Assembly: GCF_000427885.1 (NCBI RefSeq)
Contig: NZ_ATYW01000003.1
Location: 387,511-451,510, forward strand
Length of the DNA: 64,000 nucleotides
Source: Glycomyces tenuis DSM 44171
GTDB taxonomy: Bacteria > Actinomycetota > Actinomycetes > Mycobacteriales > Micromonosporaceae
Reading direction: 5' to 3'
Below are positions 37,367-46,739 of this stretch, in pieces; position 1 is the stretch's first letter; each line of letters starts with the position of its first letter. Both the position numbers and the translations under genes were made by a program. The notes under the pieces were generated by a model. The model searched no databases, was not told the origin of the DNA, and was given only the letters and a program-made list of their open reading frames with translations.

Positions 37367-38086
37367 TCAGCCGAAGTTCTGCACCCAGTACATGGTGTAC
37401 GCGGAGCCTTCGACCTCGGCGACGCCGACGCCGATGACGTCGTAGTCGCAGTTCAGGATGTTCGCGCGGTGGCCTTCGGAGTTCATCCAGGCCTCCATGA
37501 CCTCGGAGACGTCGCGATGCCCGGCGGCGATGTTCTCACCGACGCCGCCGCTGTAGCCCTGCTCGGCGGCGCGATCCGAAGGGCTGCGCCCGTCGAGCGA
37601 GGTGTGGCTGAAGTAGTCGTTGTTCCCCATGTCCTCGGCGTGGAGGCGCGCGGTGGTGTCGAGGGTCGCGTTGCTCTCCACAGCGCCGCAACCGGCTTCG
37701 GCCCGCTCGCTGTTGACGGCGGCGACGAGGGCCTCTTCCGTGGTGCGGTCCGGATCGGGCTCGGGCTCGTCGTCGTCCTCATCGGGCTCCGATTCGGACG
37801 ACGGCTCGTCGTCCGTCGGCGCCGCGCTCGTGGGCTCCTCTTCGGCGGCCTGCGGCTGGACGGCGGAGTCGCCGATCTGGAGCTCTGGCGGCGCGCCGTC
37901 CGGGGTCTCCGCGACCTCCGCGGCGGTCTCGCCGTCACCCGAAGCGGTGGTCTCGCCGAGTGGCGAGTCGAGCGCCCACAGTGAAGTGGCCGCCGCGCCG
38001 AGTCCGCAGGCCAGAAGGATCACGAGGAACGTCCGGCGTCGGCTCTCGGCGGGGTCGCGATGGAGCCCGCCTCTGGGTCTGCTCAT
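37367..38086 (-). CDS. Membrane-anchored CAP-domain protein
   Basis: This 239-residue protein has an N-terminal membrane or signal helix (about 19-40), an acidic low-complexity linker rich in Glu, Asp, Ser and Pro (about 75-115), and a C-terminal CAP/SCP domain. RLHAEDMGNNDYFSHTSLDG, GYSGGVGENIAAG and HRANILNCDYDVIGVGV carry the His, Glu and Cys of the conserved CAP cavity. Bacterial proteins of this type are secreted and linked to cell-wall or lipid binding; the activity is unknown. Confidence 0.88.
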   Translation of the reverse strand: MSRPRGGLHRDPAESRRRTFLVILLACGLGAAATSLWALDSPLGETTASGDGETAAEVAETPDGAPPELQIGDSAVQPQAAEEEPTSAAPTDDEPSSESEPDEDDDEPEPDPDRTTEEALVAAVNSERAEAGCGAVESNATLDTTARLHAEDMGNNDYFSHTSLDGRSPSDRAAEQGYSGGVGENIAAGHRDVSEVMEAWMNSEGHRANILNCDYDVIGVGVAEVEGSAYTMYWVQNFG

Positions 38087-38401
38087 CGGGGTGTGGTGAA
38101 CTCGTTACGGGAAGTTGTGTGAGGTATGTTCCGATTTTCAGGCACACTACCAGGCGCGGAAACGTCGCGCGAGCCACGCGGTGTGACCCCTGTCGAATCC
38201 ATGGGGCAAAGCCTGTGTAAAGCTTGACGAGAACCGTCGTGTAGGCGGATGATGTGAGAGACGGCCGGCGTTCACGAGCCGTGCTCCACCGGTCCCGCCG
38301 GGGCAACTGGCTCTTGCGGCAAAAATTCACTCAGCTATATGCGACGTTATTTATGGTGCGTACACCACCGTCACCAAACGACGCGATCGCAAGGAGAAAC
38401 T
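38087..38401 (+). promoter_or_regulatory. Promoter region of the small coiled-coil gene
   Basis: Two candidate promoters read right. One has TTGACG (38224-38229), an 18-base spacer and GATGAT (38248-38253). The other lies in an AT-rich patch, with TTCACT (38326-38331), a 16-base spacer and TATTTA (38348-38353), giving a leader of about 40 bases. The leftward promoter of the CAP-domain gene must also lie here; none stands out. Confidence 0.5.
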
Positions 38402-38590
38402 ATGGCGAAAGCCCTCTACGGCCACATCGGCCAGGCACCGAACAAGCGCCTGCTCGAAGAAGTGGTCCAGCTACGTGCGCGAGTACGCAACCTCGAGACC
38501 GAGCTCGCCGAGCTTCGCGCTCGCGAGAGCGAGGTACAGCACGACGAAGCCGAGGAGTTGATGCGGCTGCAAGAGCCCGCGTTGACTTAG
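38402..38590 (+). CDS. Small conserved coiled-coil protein (DUF6752-like)
   Basis: This 62-residue protein begins MAKALYGHIG and then forms one helix with heptads (LLEEVVQLRARVRNLETELA). The start motif and length resemble a small actinobacterial family that I recall as DUF6752; the assignment is from memory. Function is unknown. ATG 38402 follows AAGGAGAAACT, an excellent binding site, so the gene is probably well translated. Confidence 0.75.
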   Translation: MAKALYGHIGQAPNKRLLEEVVQLRARVRNLETELAELRARESEVQHDEAEELMRLQEPALT

Positions 38591-39057
38591 CCGTCACTCG
38601 CACAACGGAACATCAGCGCGCCAGCTGTACGACAGCCGGCGCGCATCGTCGTCTCCGGGCCGACTTCGCCGCCGACACCCCCTCGCATCAGCGCATTCGC
38701 CTCCGCCGCACCGAGCTTTTGAGACAAGGGCCTTCGCCGCGGCCTTGTGGAAAGCGTTTGACGGCGAACGGCGTCCACCGCTGCGAAGCATCCGACCGGC
38801 CCCGACCCCGCGCCCAGTCCTCACCGCTTGCAGCGCGCCTCCGTTGGAAAGCGCTTGACGGCGAACGGGTTCCGACGCCTCCAAGCCATCCCCGTCCCCC
38901 CGAGCCGCGCCGCCGAGCTCCGCGAACGTCCACCTCCGCCGGCCCGCCGCCCCTTCCCACGGGCGGCCGCCGCGGGTCGATATGCCCGTTGCCGTCGGGG
39001 CCGCCTTGTAGTCTTGGACCGACCCAGCCACGCAGAGCCGCGCCACGGAGTTGACCG
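38591..39057. repeat. Intergenic region with a duplicated 23-base sequence
   Basis: Between the small coiled-coil gene and smc lie about 470 bases without a gene. A 23-base block containing GCGYTTGACGGCGAACGG occurs at 38749-38771 and 38846-38868 with one difference, 97 bases apart; weaker similarity continues downstream (AAGC, ATCC). The GGAAAGCGCTT core looks like a LacI-family half operator, but no promoter lies beside it. Confidence 0.6.
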
Positions 39058-42000
39058 TTGTACCTCAAGAGCCTCACGCTGAAGGGCTTCAAGTCCTTCG
39101 CCTCGGCCACGACCCTGCGCTTCGAACCGGGCATCACCTGCGTCGTCGGCCCCAACGGCTCCGGCAAGTCCAACGTCGTCGACGCCATCGCCTGGGTCCT
39201 CGGCGAGCAGGGCGCCAAATCCCTGCGCGGCGGCAAGATGGAGGACGTCATCTTCGCCGGTACCACCGGCCGCCCCGCCCTCGGACGCGCCGAGGTCACC
39301 CTCACCATCGACAACACCGACGGCGCCATCCCCATCGACTACACCGAAGTCTCCATCACCCGCCGCATGTTCCGCTCCGGTGAGGGCGAGTACGAGATCA
39401 ACGGCGACCGCTGCCGCCTCCTCGACGTCCAGGACCTCCTCTCCGACGCCGGCATCGGCCGCGAGATGCACGTCCTGGTCGGCCAGGGCAAGCTCGACTC
39501 CTACCTCCACGCCCGCCCCGAGGACCGCCGCTCCTTCATCGAGGAGGCCGCAGGCGTCCTCAAGCACCGCAAACGCAAGGAGAAGGCCCTCCGCAAGCTC
39601 GAAGGCATGCAGGGCAACCTCGACCGGCTCTCCGACCTCACCGCCGAGCTGCGCCGCCAGCTCAAACCCCTCGGCCGTCAGGCCGAGCTCGCCCGCCGCG
39701 CCCAGACCATCCAGGCCGACCTGCGCGAAGCCCGCCTGCGCCTCCTCGCCGACGACCTCCACAGCCTGCGCACCGACATCGCCAAGGACCTCGCCGACGA
39801 AGAGGCCCTGCGCGAACGCAAGGCCGTCCTCGCCGAGGAGCACGGACGCCTCGCCGCCCACATCGGCGAGATCGAGACCGCCCACGCCGCCGACAAGCCG
39901 CGCCTGGCCCGCCTTCAGGAGACCTGGTACCGCCTCCAGGCCGTCGCCGAGCGCCTGCGCTCCACCGCCCAGCTCGCCGCCGAGCGCCGCCGCTACCTGT
40001 CCGAGGACACCGGCGACGACCGCCTCGGCCGCGACCCGGAGGTGCTGGAGACCGAGGCGCAGCGCATCCGCGAGCAGGAGATCGAACTGCGCGAGGGCAT
40101 CGCCGAGGACTCCGAGCGCCTCGCCGCCGCCGTCGAGACCCGCGAGGAGACCGAAGCGGCCCTGTCCGAAGCCGAGCAGCGGATCGTCGGCGCCGTCAAG
40201 GCCGCCGCCGAGCGCCGCGAGGCCCTCGCGAAACTGCGCGGGCGCGTCGACTCCCTGCGCTCACGCACCGCCGCCGCGGCCGAGGAGCTCGAACGGGCCT
40301 CCGTCGCGCTCGCCGAGGCCAAGGAGCGAGCCGAGACCGCCGCCGAGGCCGTCGCCGAAGCGGAAGCCGAAGACGAGGCGGTCGAGGCCGCCACCGAGTT
40401 CGACGAGCAGGACACCGCCGCGAAGGCCCGCGTCGCCGCCGCCAAGGCCGAAGTCGACCGGCTCACCGAGGCCGAACGCGCCGCCGACCGCGACGCCTCC
40501 CAGTGGACCGCCCGCGAAGAGGCCCTCGCCGTCGGCCTGCGCCGCAAGGACGGGGCGGCCGCGCTCCTCGCCCGCGGCGAGGCCGTTCCCGGCATGCTCG
40601 GCTCCGTGGCCGCCCTGCTCACCGTCGAACCCGGCTACGAGGCCGTCCTCGCCGCCGCGCTCGGCCGCCTGGCCGACGCCATCGCCGTCACCGACGCCAC
40701 CGGAGCCGCCGCGGCCCTCCGGGTCCTGCGCGACGAGGACGGCGGCCAGGCCTCCTTCCTCTACGCGCACGGCCTCATCGAGCACGGTGCCGCCGCTGCG
40801 GTGCCGCCGCGGTTCAAGGCCGTCGCCGACACCGTCTCGGCCCCCGCCGAACTCGCCGGCGCCGTCCGCGCGGTCCTGGCCGGCATGGTCGTCGCCGAGG
40901 ACCTCGACGACGCCCGCGCCGTCGTCACCGCCCACCCCGAGCTCACCGCCGTCACCCGCGACGGCGACGTCCTCGGCGCCGCCGCCGCCCACGGCGGTTC
41001 GGCGAAGGCCCAGTCCTACATCGAGATCCAGGCCGCCGTCGACGAGGCCCGCGACCGCAAGATCGCCGCCGAATCCCTCGCCGCCCAGCTGCGCGAACAG
41101 CTCGACGAGGCCCGCGAGGTCCTCACCGGGGCCGAAGCCGCCGCCGAGGAGATCCGCGCCGCCCGGCGCCAGGCCGAGGCCGCTCACAACGCCGCAAGCC
41201 GCCGCCTCGCCGAGCTCGGCGCCGCCGCCCGCAGCGCCGAAGCCGAGGTCGCCCGCCTCGCGCAGGCCAGAGAGCGCGCCCAGAACGCCCGCGAGACCGA
41301 CACCGCCGGCCTGGCCGAGCTCGAGGTGCAGCTCGAAGAGCTCGAAGCCTCCCCCGAGGTCGAAGAGCCCCCCACCGACAAGCGCGACGCGCTCGCCCGC
41401 GAACTCGACGCCGCCCGGCAGAACGAGATGGAGACCCGCCTGGCCGTCCGCACCGCCGAAGAGCGCGCCTCGGCGCTCGCCGGACGCGCCGACACCCTGG
41501 CCCGCCAGGCCCAGTCCGAGCGCGCCGCCCGCGCCCGCGCGCAGGCCCGCCGCGCCGCGCGGGCCCGCGGCGCCGCCGTCGCCGCCCTCGTCGCCGAGGC
41601 CGCCGAGACCGCGGGCGTCCACCTCACCGACTCCCTCGAAACCGCCGCCATCGAGCGCGACACGATCGCCGCCGACCAGGCCCGCCGCGAAGCGCAGCTC
41701 GCCGAGCTGCGCGAACGCGCGAACACCACCGCCGCCGAGCTCGAGCGGATCACCTCCGCGGCCCACCGCGACGAGGTCGCCCGCGCCGAGCAGCGCCTGC
41801 GCATCGAGCAGCTCGAAGAGAAGGCCGGCGCCGACTTCGGCGTCGACATCGAGACACTGCTCGGCGAGTACGGGCCCGAGCAGCCCGTCCCGCCCAGCGC
41901 CGAGGATCTCGCCAAGGCCGAGGAGAAGGGCCGGCCCGAGCCCGGGCCGCGCCCGTTCGACCGGGCGATCATGGAGAAGCGCGCCGCCAGAGGCGAGCGG

Positions 42001-42615
42001 GAGCTCAAACTCCTCGGCAAGGTCAATCCGCTCGCGCTCGAGGAGTTCGCCGCGCTCGAGGAGCGCTACAAGTTCCTCGGCGAGCAGCTCGAGGACGTCA
42101 AGAAGACCCGTGCCGACCTGCACCACGTGGTCAAGGAGGTCGACGAGCGCATCCAGACCGTCTTCGCCGAGGCCTACGCCGACACCGCCCGCGAGTTCGA
42201 GCACGTCTTCCAGACGGTCTTCCCCGGCGGGGAGGGGCGCCTGATCCTGACCGAGCCCGACGACCTGCTCCACACCGGCGTCGAGGTCGAGGCCCGGCCG
42301 CCCGGCAAGAAGGTCAAGCGGCTCTCGCTGCTCTCCGGCGGGGAGCGGTCCCTGACGGCGCTGGCGCTGCTGTGCGCGATCTTCCGGGCCCGTCCCAGCC
42401 CGTTCTACCTCATGGACGAGGTCGAGGCCGCGCTCGACGACGTCAACCTCGGCCGCCTGCTCGATCTGCTCGTCCAACTCCAGGAGAACTCGCAGCTGCT
42501 GGTCATCACCCACCAGAAGCGCACGATGGAGATCGCCGACGCCCTCTACGGCGTGACGATGCGCTCCGGCGTGACACAGGTGATCAGCCAGAAGTTCACC
42601 AAGGAAGAGGTCTGA
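39058..42615 (+). CDS. smc: Chromosome segregation protein SMC
   Basis: This 1185-residue ATPase has the complete SMC layout. It begins YLKSLTLKGFKSFA, with Walker A GPNGSGKSN near residues 32-40. A coiled coil leads to a hinge near the middle (about 500-640). The return coil ends in the signature LLSGGERSLTALALL and Walker B FYLMDEVEAALDD. The coils are very rich in Ala, Glu and Arg. TTG is the start, eight bases after GGAG. It works with ScpA/ScpB; those genes are not in the window. Confidence 0.96.
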   Translation: MYLKSLTLKGFKSFASATTLRFEPGITCVVGPNGSGKSNVVDAIAWVLGEQGAKSLRGGKMEDVIFAGTTGRPALGRAEVTLTIDNTDGAIPIDYTEVSITRRMFRSGEGEYEINGDRCRLLDVQDLLSDAGIGREMHVLVGQGKLDSYLHARPEDRRSFIEEAAGVLKHRKRKEKALRKLEGMQGNLDRLSDLTAELRRQLKPLGRQAELARRAQTIQADLREARLRLLADDLHSLRTDIAKDLADEEALRERKAVLAEEHGRLAAHIGEIETAHAADKPRLARLQETWYRLQAVAERLRSTAQLAAERRRYLSEDTGDDRLGRDPEVLETEAQRIREQEIELREGIAEDSERLAAAVETREETEAALSEAEQRIVGAVKAAAERREALAKLRGRVDSLRSRTAAAAEELERASVALAEAKERAETAAEAVAEAEAEDEAVEAATEFDEQDTAAKARVAAAKAEVDRLTEAERAADRDASQWTAREEALAVGLRRKDGAAALLARGEAVPGMLGSVAALLTVEPGYEAVLAAALGRLADAIAVTDATGAAAALRVLRDEDGGQASFLYAHGLIEHGAAAAVPPRFKAVADTVSAPAELAGAVRAVLAGMVVAEDLDDARAVVTAHPELTAVTRDGDVLGAAAAHGGSAKAQSYIEIQAAVDEARDRKIAAESLAAQLREQLDEAREVLTGAEAAAEEIRAARRQAEAAHNAASRRLAELGAAARSAEAEVARLAQARERAQNARETDTAGLAELEVQLEELEASPEVEEPPTDKRDALARELDAARQNEMETRLAVRTAEERASALAGRADTLARQAQSERAARARAQARRAARARGAAVAALVAEAAETAGVHLTDSLETAAIERDTIAADQARREAQLAELRERANTTAAELERITSAAHRDEVARAEQRLRIEQLEEKAGADFGVDIETLLGEYGPEQPVPPSAEDLAKAEEKGRPEPGPRPFDRAIMEKRAARGERELKLLGKVNPLALEEFAALEERYKFLGEQLEDVKKTRADLHHVVKEVDERIQTVFAEAYADTAREFEHVFQTVFPGGEGRLILTEPDDLLHTGVEVEARPPGKKVKRLSLLSGGERSLTALALLCAIFRARPSPFYLMDEVEAALDDVNLGRLLDLLVQLQENSQLLVITHQKRTMEIADALYGVTMRSGVTQVISQKFTKEEV

Positions 42616-42907
42616 CCGCCGTACGGCGGCACGCGCGGTGAGAACCCCGCGAACGGCGGGCGCGAGCGGCACCGGGGAGTCGGGGCGGGGGAGCGCCGGT
42701 GCGGCCCATGGGCCCCACGAGCGGTGCCCCGCACGGTGCCTCGGCCCGCGGATCGTGAGAGAACCGCACGGCTCACGCGTACCGCGGACCACCTCGCCAC
42801 GGTGAGGCCTGCGAGCCGTACATCGGCACCTCGGCGAAGCTGGCGAGCCGTCACTCGGGGTCGCCAGTACAGTGGTGGAGCACTGCGACTTCCTGGAGGG
42901 TGAAACC

Positions 42908-44044
42908 GTGGACAACCTGTGGATCTGGCTCGTGGCGGCGATCGTCCTCGTGGCGGCCGTCGTCGGCGGGGTGCTGCTCGCGCGCCGATCCGGGTCGAAG
43001 GCCGTCGAGGCCGAACCGACGGCGGAACCGGCGGTCGAAGCTGAGCCCGAGGCGAAGCCGACGGCGGAACCGGAGACCCGGCCGGCCGCTCCCGCGATCG
43101 AGACCCCAGCGCCGACGGCCGGACGCCTGGTGCGGCTGCGGTCGCGGCTGTCCCGCTCCAACAACGCCCTCGGCAAGGGCCTGCTGGCGCTGCTGTCGAG
43201 CGACAGGCTCGACGACGACGTGTGGGAAGAGGTCGAGGACACGCTCCTCGGCGCCGACGTCGGCGTCACCGACACCACCCAGATCGTCGAGCGCCTCCGC
43301 GAGCGCGTCAAGGTCCTCGGCACCCGCAGCCCCGCCGATCTGCGCGCCCTGTTGACCGAGGAGCTCACCACCGCGCTCGAACCCGAGCTCGACCGCTCCG
43401 TCGCCACGGCCTCCCCCTCCGGAGAGGGCCCGGCGACGGTCATGGTCGTCGGCGTCAACGGCTCGGGCAAGACCACCACCTGCGGCAAGATCGCGCGGGT
43501 CCTCATCGCCGACGGCCACACCGTCATCCTCGGGGCCGCCGACACCTTCCGCGCCGCCGCCGCCGAGCAGCTCGAGACGTGGGGGAGCCGCGTCGGCGCC
43601 AAGGTGGTCCGCCGCGGCGAGGGCGCCGACCCCGCCTCGGTGGCCTTCGACGCCGTCAAGGCGGGCGCCGACGAGGGCGCCGACGTCGTCCTGGTCGACA
43701 CCGCCGGGCGCCTCCAGAACAAGACCGGCCTGATGGACGAGCTCGGCAAGGTCAAGCGCGTCGTCGAGAAACAGGGCCCGGTGGCCGAGACGCTGCTGGT
43801 CCTGGACGCGACCACGGGCCAGAACGGACTCCAGCAGGCCAAAGTGTTCGGTGAGGTCTGCCAGATCACCGGCGTGGTGCTCACCAAGCTCGACGGGACC
43901 GCCAAGGGCGGGATCGTCATCGCGGTTCAGCGGCAGTTGGGGGTACCGGTTAAGCTGGTCGGACTCGGGGAGGGTCCGGATGACCTGGCCCCGTTCGAAG
44001 TAGAAGAGTTCGTCGGCGCCATCGTCGACGGCACCGAAGGCTGA
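42908..44044 (+). CDS. ftsY: Signal recognition particle receptor FtsY
   Basis: This 378-residue GTPase docks SRP-ribosome complexes at the membrane. It begins with a membrane helix (about 3-25), then an acidic Pro/Glu linker with repeats of AEPTAEP. The NG domain has VGVNGSGKTTTCGK, DTFRAAAAEQL, VDTAGRLQNK and TKLDGTAKGG. GTG 42908 is preferred since GGAGGG precedes it. The N-terminal helix is the actinobacterial form, which differs from E. coli. The 290 bases before it hold only a short palindrome (near 42618-42632) after smc. Confidence 0.95.
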   Translation: MDNLWIWLVAAIVLVAAVVGGVLLARRSGSKAVEAEPTAEPAVEAEPEAKPTAEPETRPAAPAIETPAPTAGRLVRLRSRLSRSNNALGKGLLALLSSDRLDDDVWEEVEDTLLGADVGVTDTTQIVERLRERVKVLGTRSPADLRALLTEELTTALEPELDRSVATASPSGEGPATVMVVGVNGSGKTTTCGKIARVLIADGHTVILGAADTFRAAAAEQLETWGSRVGAKVVRRGEGADPASVAFDAVKAGADEGADVVLVDTAGRLQNKTGLMDELGKVKRVVEKQGPVAETLLVLDATTGQNGLQQAKVFGEVCQITGVVLTKLDGTAKGGIVIAVQRQLGVPVKLVGLGEGPDDLAPFEVEEFVGAIVDGTEG

Positions 44045-44074
44045 TTGACACCACGGCGGGCACTGCGGGGACCG

Positions 44075-44863
44075 GTGAGCCAAGACGAGATTCCGCTTAT
44101 TGGCGGTAACACGAGCACTGTGGTCCGGTTGGGGGACACGGTCCGGCGCAACACCGGCCCGTGGACGCCATCGGTCCACGCCCTGCTGCGACACCTCGAG
44201 CAGGCGGGGTTCACCGGCGCGCCCAGGCCGCTCGGGATCGACGAGCACGACCGCGAGGTCCTGTCGTTCGTCGAAGGCGAGCCGGGGAAGTACCCGCTGG
44301 CCCCGCACTGGACGACGGACGACACGTTGACCGCGGTGGCGAAGATGCTGCGGATGTTCCACGACGCCCAGTACGGCTTCCGGCCGGCGCCGGGCGCGAC
44401 CTGGCGCTCGTTCGGGCCGCCGCCGCCGGACACCGAGGTCATCTGCCACCACGACGCGGCGCCCCACAACGTCGTCTGGAGGCCCGACGGGACGCTGTCG
44501 CTCATCGACTTCGACCTGGCGAGCCCCGGCGCGCGGATCTACGACGTGGCTTACGCGGCGTGGACGTGGGTGCCGGTCTTCACCGACCGCGACTCGGTGA
44601 CGCTCGGCTGGAAGAAGCCCGACCGGGCCAGGAGGCTGCGGCTGTTCGCCGACTCCTACGGCCTGACCGACCGGGACCGGGCCAGGTTCATCAAGGTGAT
44701 CCGCAAGCGCATCGTCGACCACATCGAGGGGATCCGCCGCATGGCGCAGGCGGGCGACCCGACGTTCGAGCGGATCGTGCAGAAGGGCCACCTGCGCCGC
44801 CCCGCGAGGGATCTGCGGCTGCTGGACGCCGAGCGTTACATCCTCGACGAAGCCCTCCGCTGA
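44075..44863 (+). CDS. Aminoglycoside-phosphotransferase-fold protein
   Basis: This 262-residue protein has the APH catalytic loop VICHHDAAPHNVVW, with a second Asp in SLIDFDLASPG, which binds metal. The substrate is unknown; such proteins in actinobacteria phosphorylate many small molecules. GTG 44075 gives the start MSQDEIPLIGGN, which suits relatives better than the TTG at 44045. It begins 30 bases after ftsY and may be co-transcribed. Confidence 0.8.
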   Translation: MSQDEIPLIGGNTSTVVRLGDTVRRNTGPWTPSVHALLRHLEQAGFTGAPRPLGIDEHDREVLSFVEGEPGKYPLAPHWTTDDTLTAVAKMLRMFHDAQYGFRPAPGATWRSFGPPPPDTEVICHHDAAPHNVVWRPDGTLSLIDFDLASPGARIYDVAYAAWTWVPVFTDRDSVTLGWKKPDRARRLRLFADSYGLTDRDRARFIKVIRKRIVDHIEGIRRMAQAGDPTFERIVQKGHLRRPARDLRLLDAERYILDEALR

Positions 44864-44930
44864 CCGGGCCCGGAGCCGCGTTCAGGGCCCTCCACGAGCC
44901 GCACCGGCCGCCCGAAGGCCGCGCCTCGGC

Positions 44931-45121
44931 GCCCCGGATTCGGGGCTGCGCGGCGAGGGCCCGCCGACGAGCCGGGAGCCGACGGTTCGCCCTCGCCGCA
45001 GCTTTGCATCCCCTCGGCGCCGTCAAGCGCCGCAGCACAACTGGAGCGCTCCCAAGAACAATGGGGAAGAGGGCACTCCTGAGGCTCGAGTGTTGATTCT
45101 CGCAGGATTTTGAGGGATTTG
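44931..45121 (-). ncRNA. Candidate small RNA
   Basis: A near-consensus promoter at 45128-45156 fires leftward into a 190-base gap with no supported gene. The transcript would end at a hairpin, GCCCCG-loop-CGGGGC (44931-44946). It includes the palindromic GGGAGCGCTCC (45043-45053). No downstream gene on this strand can use the promoter, since the next one is antisense. Evidence is the promoter and hairpin only. Confidence 0.35.
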
Positions 45122-45127
45122 AATATG

Positions 45128-45156
45128 AACATACCTTGTGAGCGTTTGCCTGTCAA
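45128..45156 (-). promoter_or_regulatory. Near-consensus promoter without an obvious gene
   Basis: On the minus strand TTGACA (45156-45151), a spacer of exactly 17 bases and TATGTT (45133-45128) form a strong vegetative promoter in an AT-rich patch. It sits about 70 bases downstream of the transglutaminase-like gene and points toward the 3' end of the APH-fold gene. Confidence 0.65.
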
Positions 45157-45223
45157 TACATCGGGAAGCATCAATACGTAGTTCTTCGTGAGCGACACCC
45201 GTCGCGAGCCCCTCCGGCCCCGC

Positions 45224-46432
45224 TCACCCCGCGGACCACCGCAGCTCGCGCGCGGCCAGCTCGCCGTACGGCGTCAAGGCCGCCAATGCTGCGCGGTGCT
45301 CGCCCGGACCGCGATCGAGCGCCCAGGCCCCGCCCGCCCGCCCGTCCATGGCGCCGCCGACGGCGTACGGATGGGTCGGCACGACCCGCACTGCCGGGGC
45401 CCCGTCGAGCGAGGTGACGGCCACGGCGATGTCCGACAGGCGCGGATGGGCGTCGGCCGCGTCGTGCAGCAGCCGCTCGGTCTCGACGACGAAGCGGTCC
45501 TGGAAGGTCGGCACGAACTCGCTCGAAGCCCAGGCCGCGCCGGTCACCGAGGCGTGCCGGAAGTAGGCCGACCACAGCCCGGCGTCCGTGATCCCGTCCC
45601 GAGGCCCGACGTTCACCGGGCGGGCGGGCCGCTCCCGCGCCTGGAGCTCGGGCAGCCCCAGCGGCCGTCCCTCCTCGTCGACCCAGTAGGCCCCGTGCTG
45701 GCCGTCGAGCACCACCCACGAGTCGAGGTCGTCGATCCACGCCTCCGCGACGGCGTGGCCCTTCCCGACCCCGTCGTGGTAGTCGCCGCGCCGCAGATCG
45801 GCCTTCCTGGCGGGAATGCGCACGGCGTTGAGGCCCTGCGCCAGGACGATCGAGTACTCGACGCAGCTGTAGCGCGCCCCGAGCGCGACCTGCTCGAGGA
45901 TGTCGAGTGAGTCGCCGGCGTTGATCCGCGCGTTGGCGTGCCGCCACAGCCCGTTCGTCCAGGCCAGCAGCGCCCGGGCCGTGTCCCATGCGCCCGCGGA
46001 CGGCTCGGGCAGGCGGCGGCGCAGCTGCGTCTCGCGGTGCGCGGCGATCGCCTCGAGCCGCAGCGGCGCGGACCGGCCCGGCTCCGGCCAGTCGGTGATG
46101 CGCAGCGGCGGCCCCGGGACGTTGGCGCGGGCCCGTTCGAGCACGCCGTCCCAGTCCTCGTCGCGGCCGAACGCGGCCGACAGCTCGGGCTCGAACAGGT
46201 CGACCTGGTGGAACCCGGCGTCGATGGCCTCGTCGAGGCGCTCCCGCGCGGTCGGCAGGCCGACCTTGTGGGCGGCGATGGCCAGGCTCGGGGCCCACAG
46301 GTCGCGCCAGAAATCGGTGTCGGCCCGCAGCGTCCGCTCCAAGTCCAGGAGCGTCCACCAGCGTCCGCCGCGCATGGCGTCCTGGGCGATGGTCCGGACG
46401 CGCGCGAGCGCGGCGGGGCGGGGCGTGCTCAT
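45224..46432 (-). CDS. Transglutaminase-like protein
   Basis: This 402-residue protein contains a transglutaminase/peptidase-like core. The likely Cys-His-Asp triad lies in GARYSCVEYSIVLAQG, GKGHAVAEAWID and WVVLDGQHG. About 150 residues precede the core and 130 follow, with no signal peptide, so it is cytoplasmic. The substrate is unknown. ATG 46432 lacks a binding site; TACGCT about seven bases upstream suggests a leaderless mRNA. Confidence 0.7.
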   Translation of the reverse strand: MSTPRPAALARVRTIAQDAMRGGRWWTLLDLERTLRADTDFWRDLWAPSLAIAAHKVGLPTARERLDEAIDAGFHQVDLFEPELSAAFGRDEDWDGVLERARANVPGPPLRITDWPEPGRSAPLRLEAIAAHRETQLRRRLPEPSAGAWDTARALLAWTNGLWRHANARINAGDSLDILEQVALGARYSCVEYSIVLAQGLNAVRIPARKADLRRGDYHDGVGKGHAVAEAWIDDLDSWVVLDGQHGAYWVDEEGRPLGLPELQARERPARPVNVGPRDGITDAGLWSAYFRHASVTGAAWASSEFVPTFQDRFVVETERLLHDAADAHPRLSDIAVAVTSLDGAPAVRVVPTHPYAVGGAMDGRAGGAWALDRGPGEHRAALAALTPYGELAARELRWSAG

Positions 46433-46739
46433 GCTACGAGCGTATCCACCCGGCAACGCCTCACCTGAGCTGCGCCGGGAGCGCCCGGCGCGCCACTTCA
46501 CCGGCATCCCGGTTGTCCCCGGCGGCCGGGGACGCTACAGTGTTGGGCATGATCCTTTAGATGTGATTCGGCCGCCTTCTGATCGGCCGCGTCGTGCGCG
46601 CCCTACCGTTGCGCCGCGCACGACTGAGTGTTCCAAATCTTCTCGACGCTGGGCCACTCTGGGCAATCGGGCTCTTGCGAGCCCGCCGAATCTGTCTAGC
46701 GCTCGCGTCGTTTCAAGCTCGACCCGCGAAGGGATCCTT
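46433..46739 (+). other. Structured leader before a small basic protein
   Basis: No gene is supported here. A 10-bp perfect stem (GTCGTGCGCG 46591-46600 with CGCGCACGAC 46615-46624) and a hairpin GGGCTC-TTGC-GAGCCC (46669-46684) lie upstream of the ATG at 46740, with a shorter GGCCG/CGGCC pairing near 46570-46587. A -10-like TACAGT lies near 46535. The leader would be about 190 bases, long for this genome, so regulation through RNA structure is possible. Confidence 0.45.

Noticed and set aside
37082..37984. Plus-strand gene overlapping the CAP-domain gene
   Set aside because: It is antisense to a clear CAP-domain protein and starts without a binding site in a non-coding stretch.
39380..42244. 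954-codon frame overlapping smc in another frame on the same strand
   Set aside because: The product is a Ser/Pro/Arg-rich string created by the third-position GC of smc; it has no binding site or domain.
45000..45040. Third copy of the repeat found before smc
   Set aside because: Only 13 bases agree (GCGCTTGACGGCG on the minus strand), and here they form a GGCGC/GCGCC hairpin instead, so shared origin is unlikely.
45041..45054. CebR cellobiose operator
   Set aside because: It matches the 14-base site I recall at only 12 positions, and no glycosidase or transporter start lies beside it. It is mentioned only as part of the small-RNA candidate.
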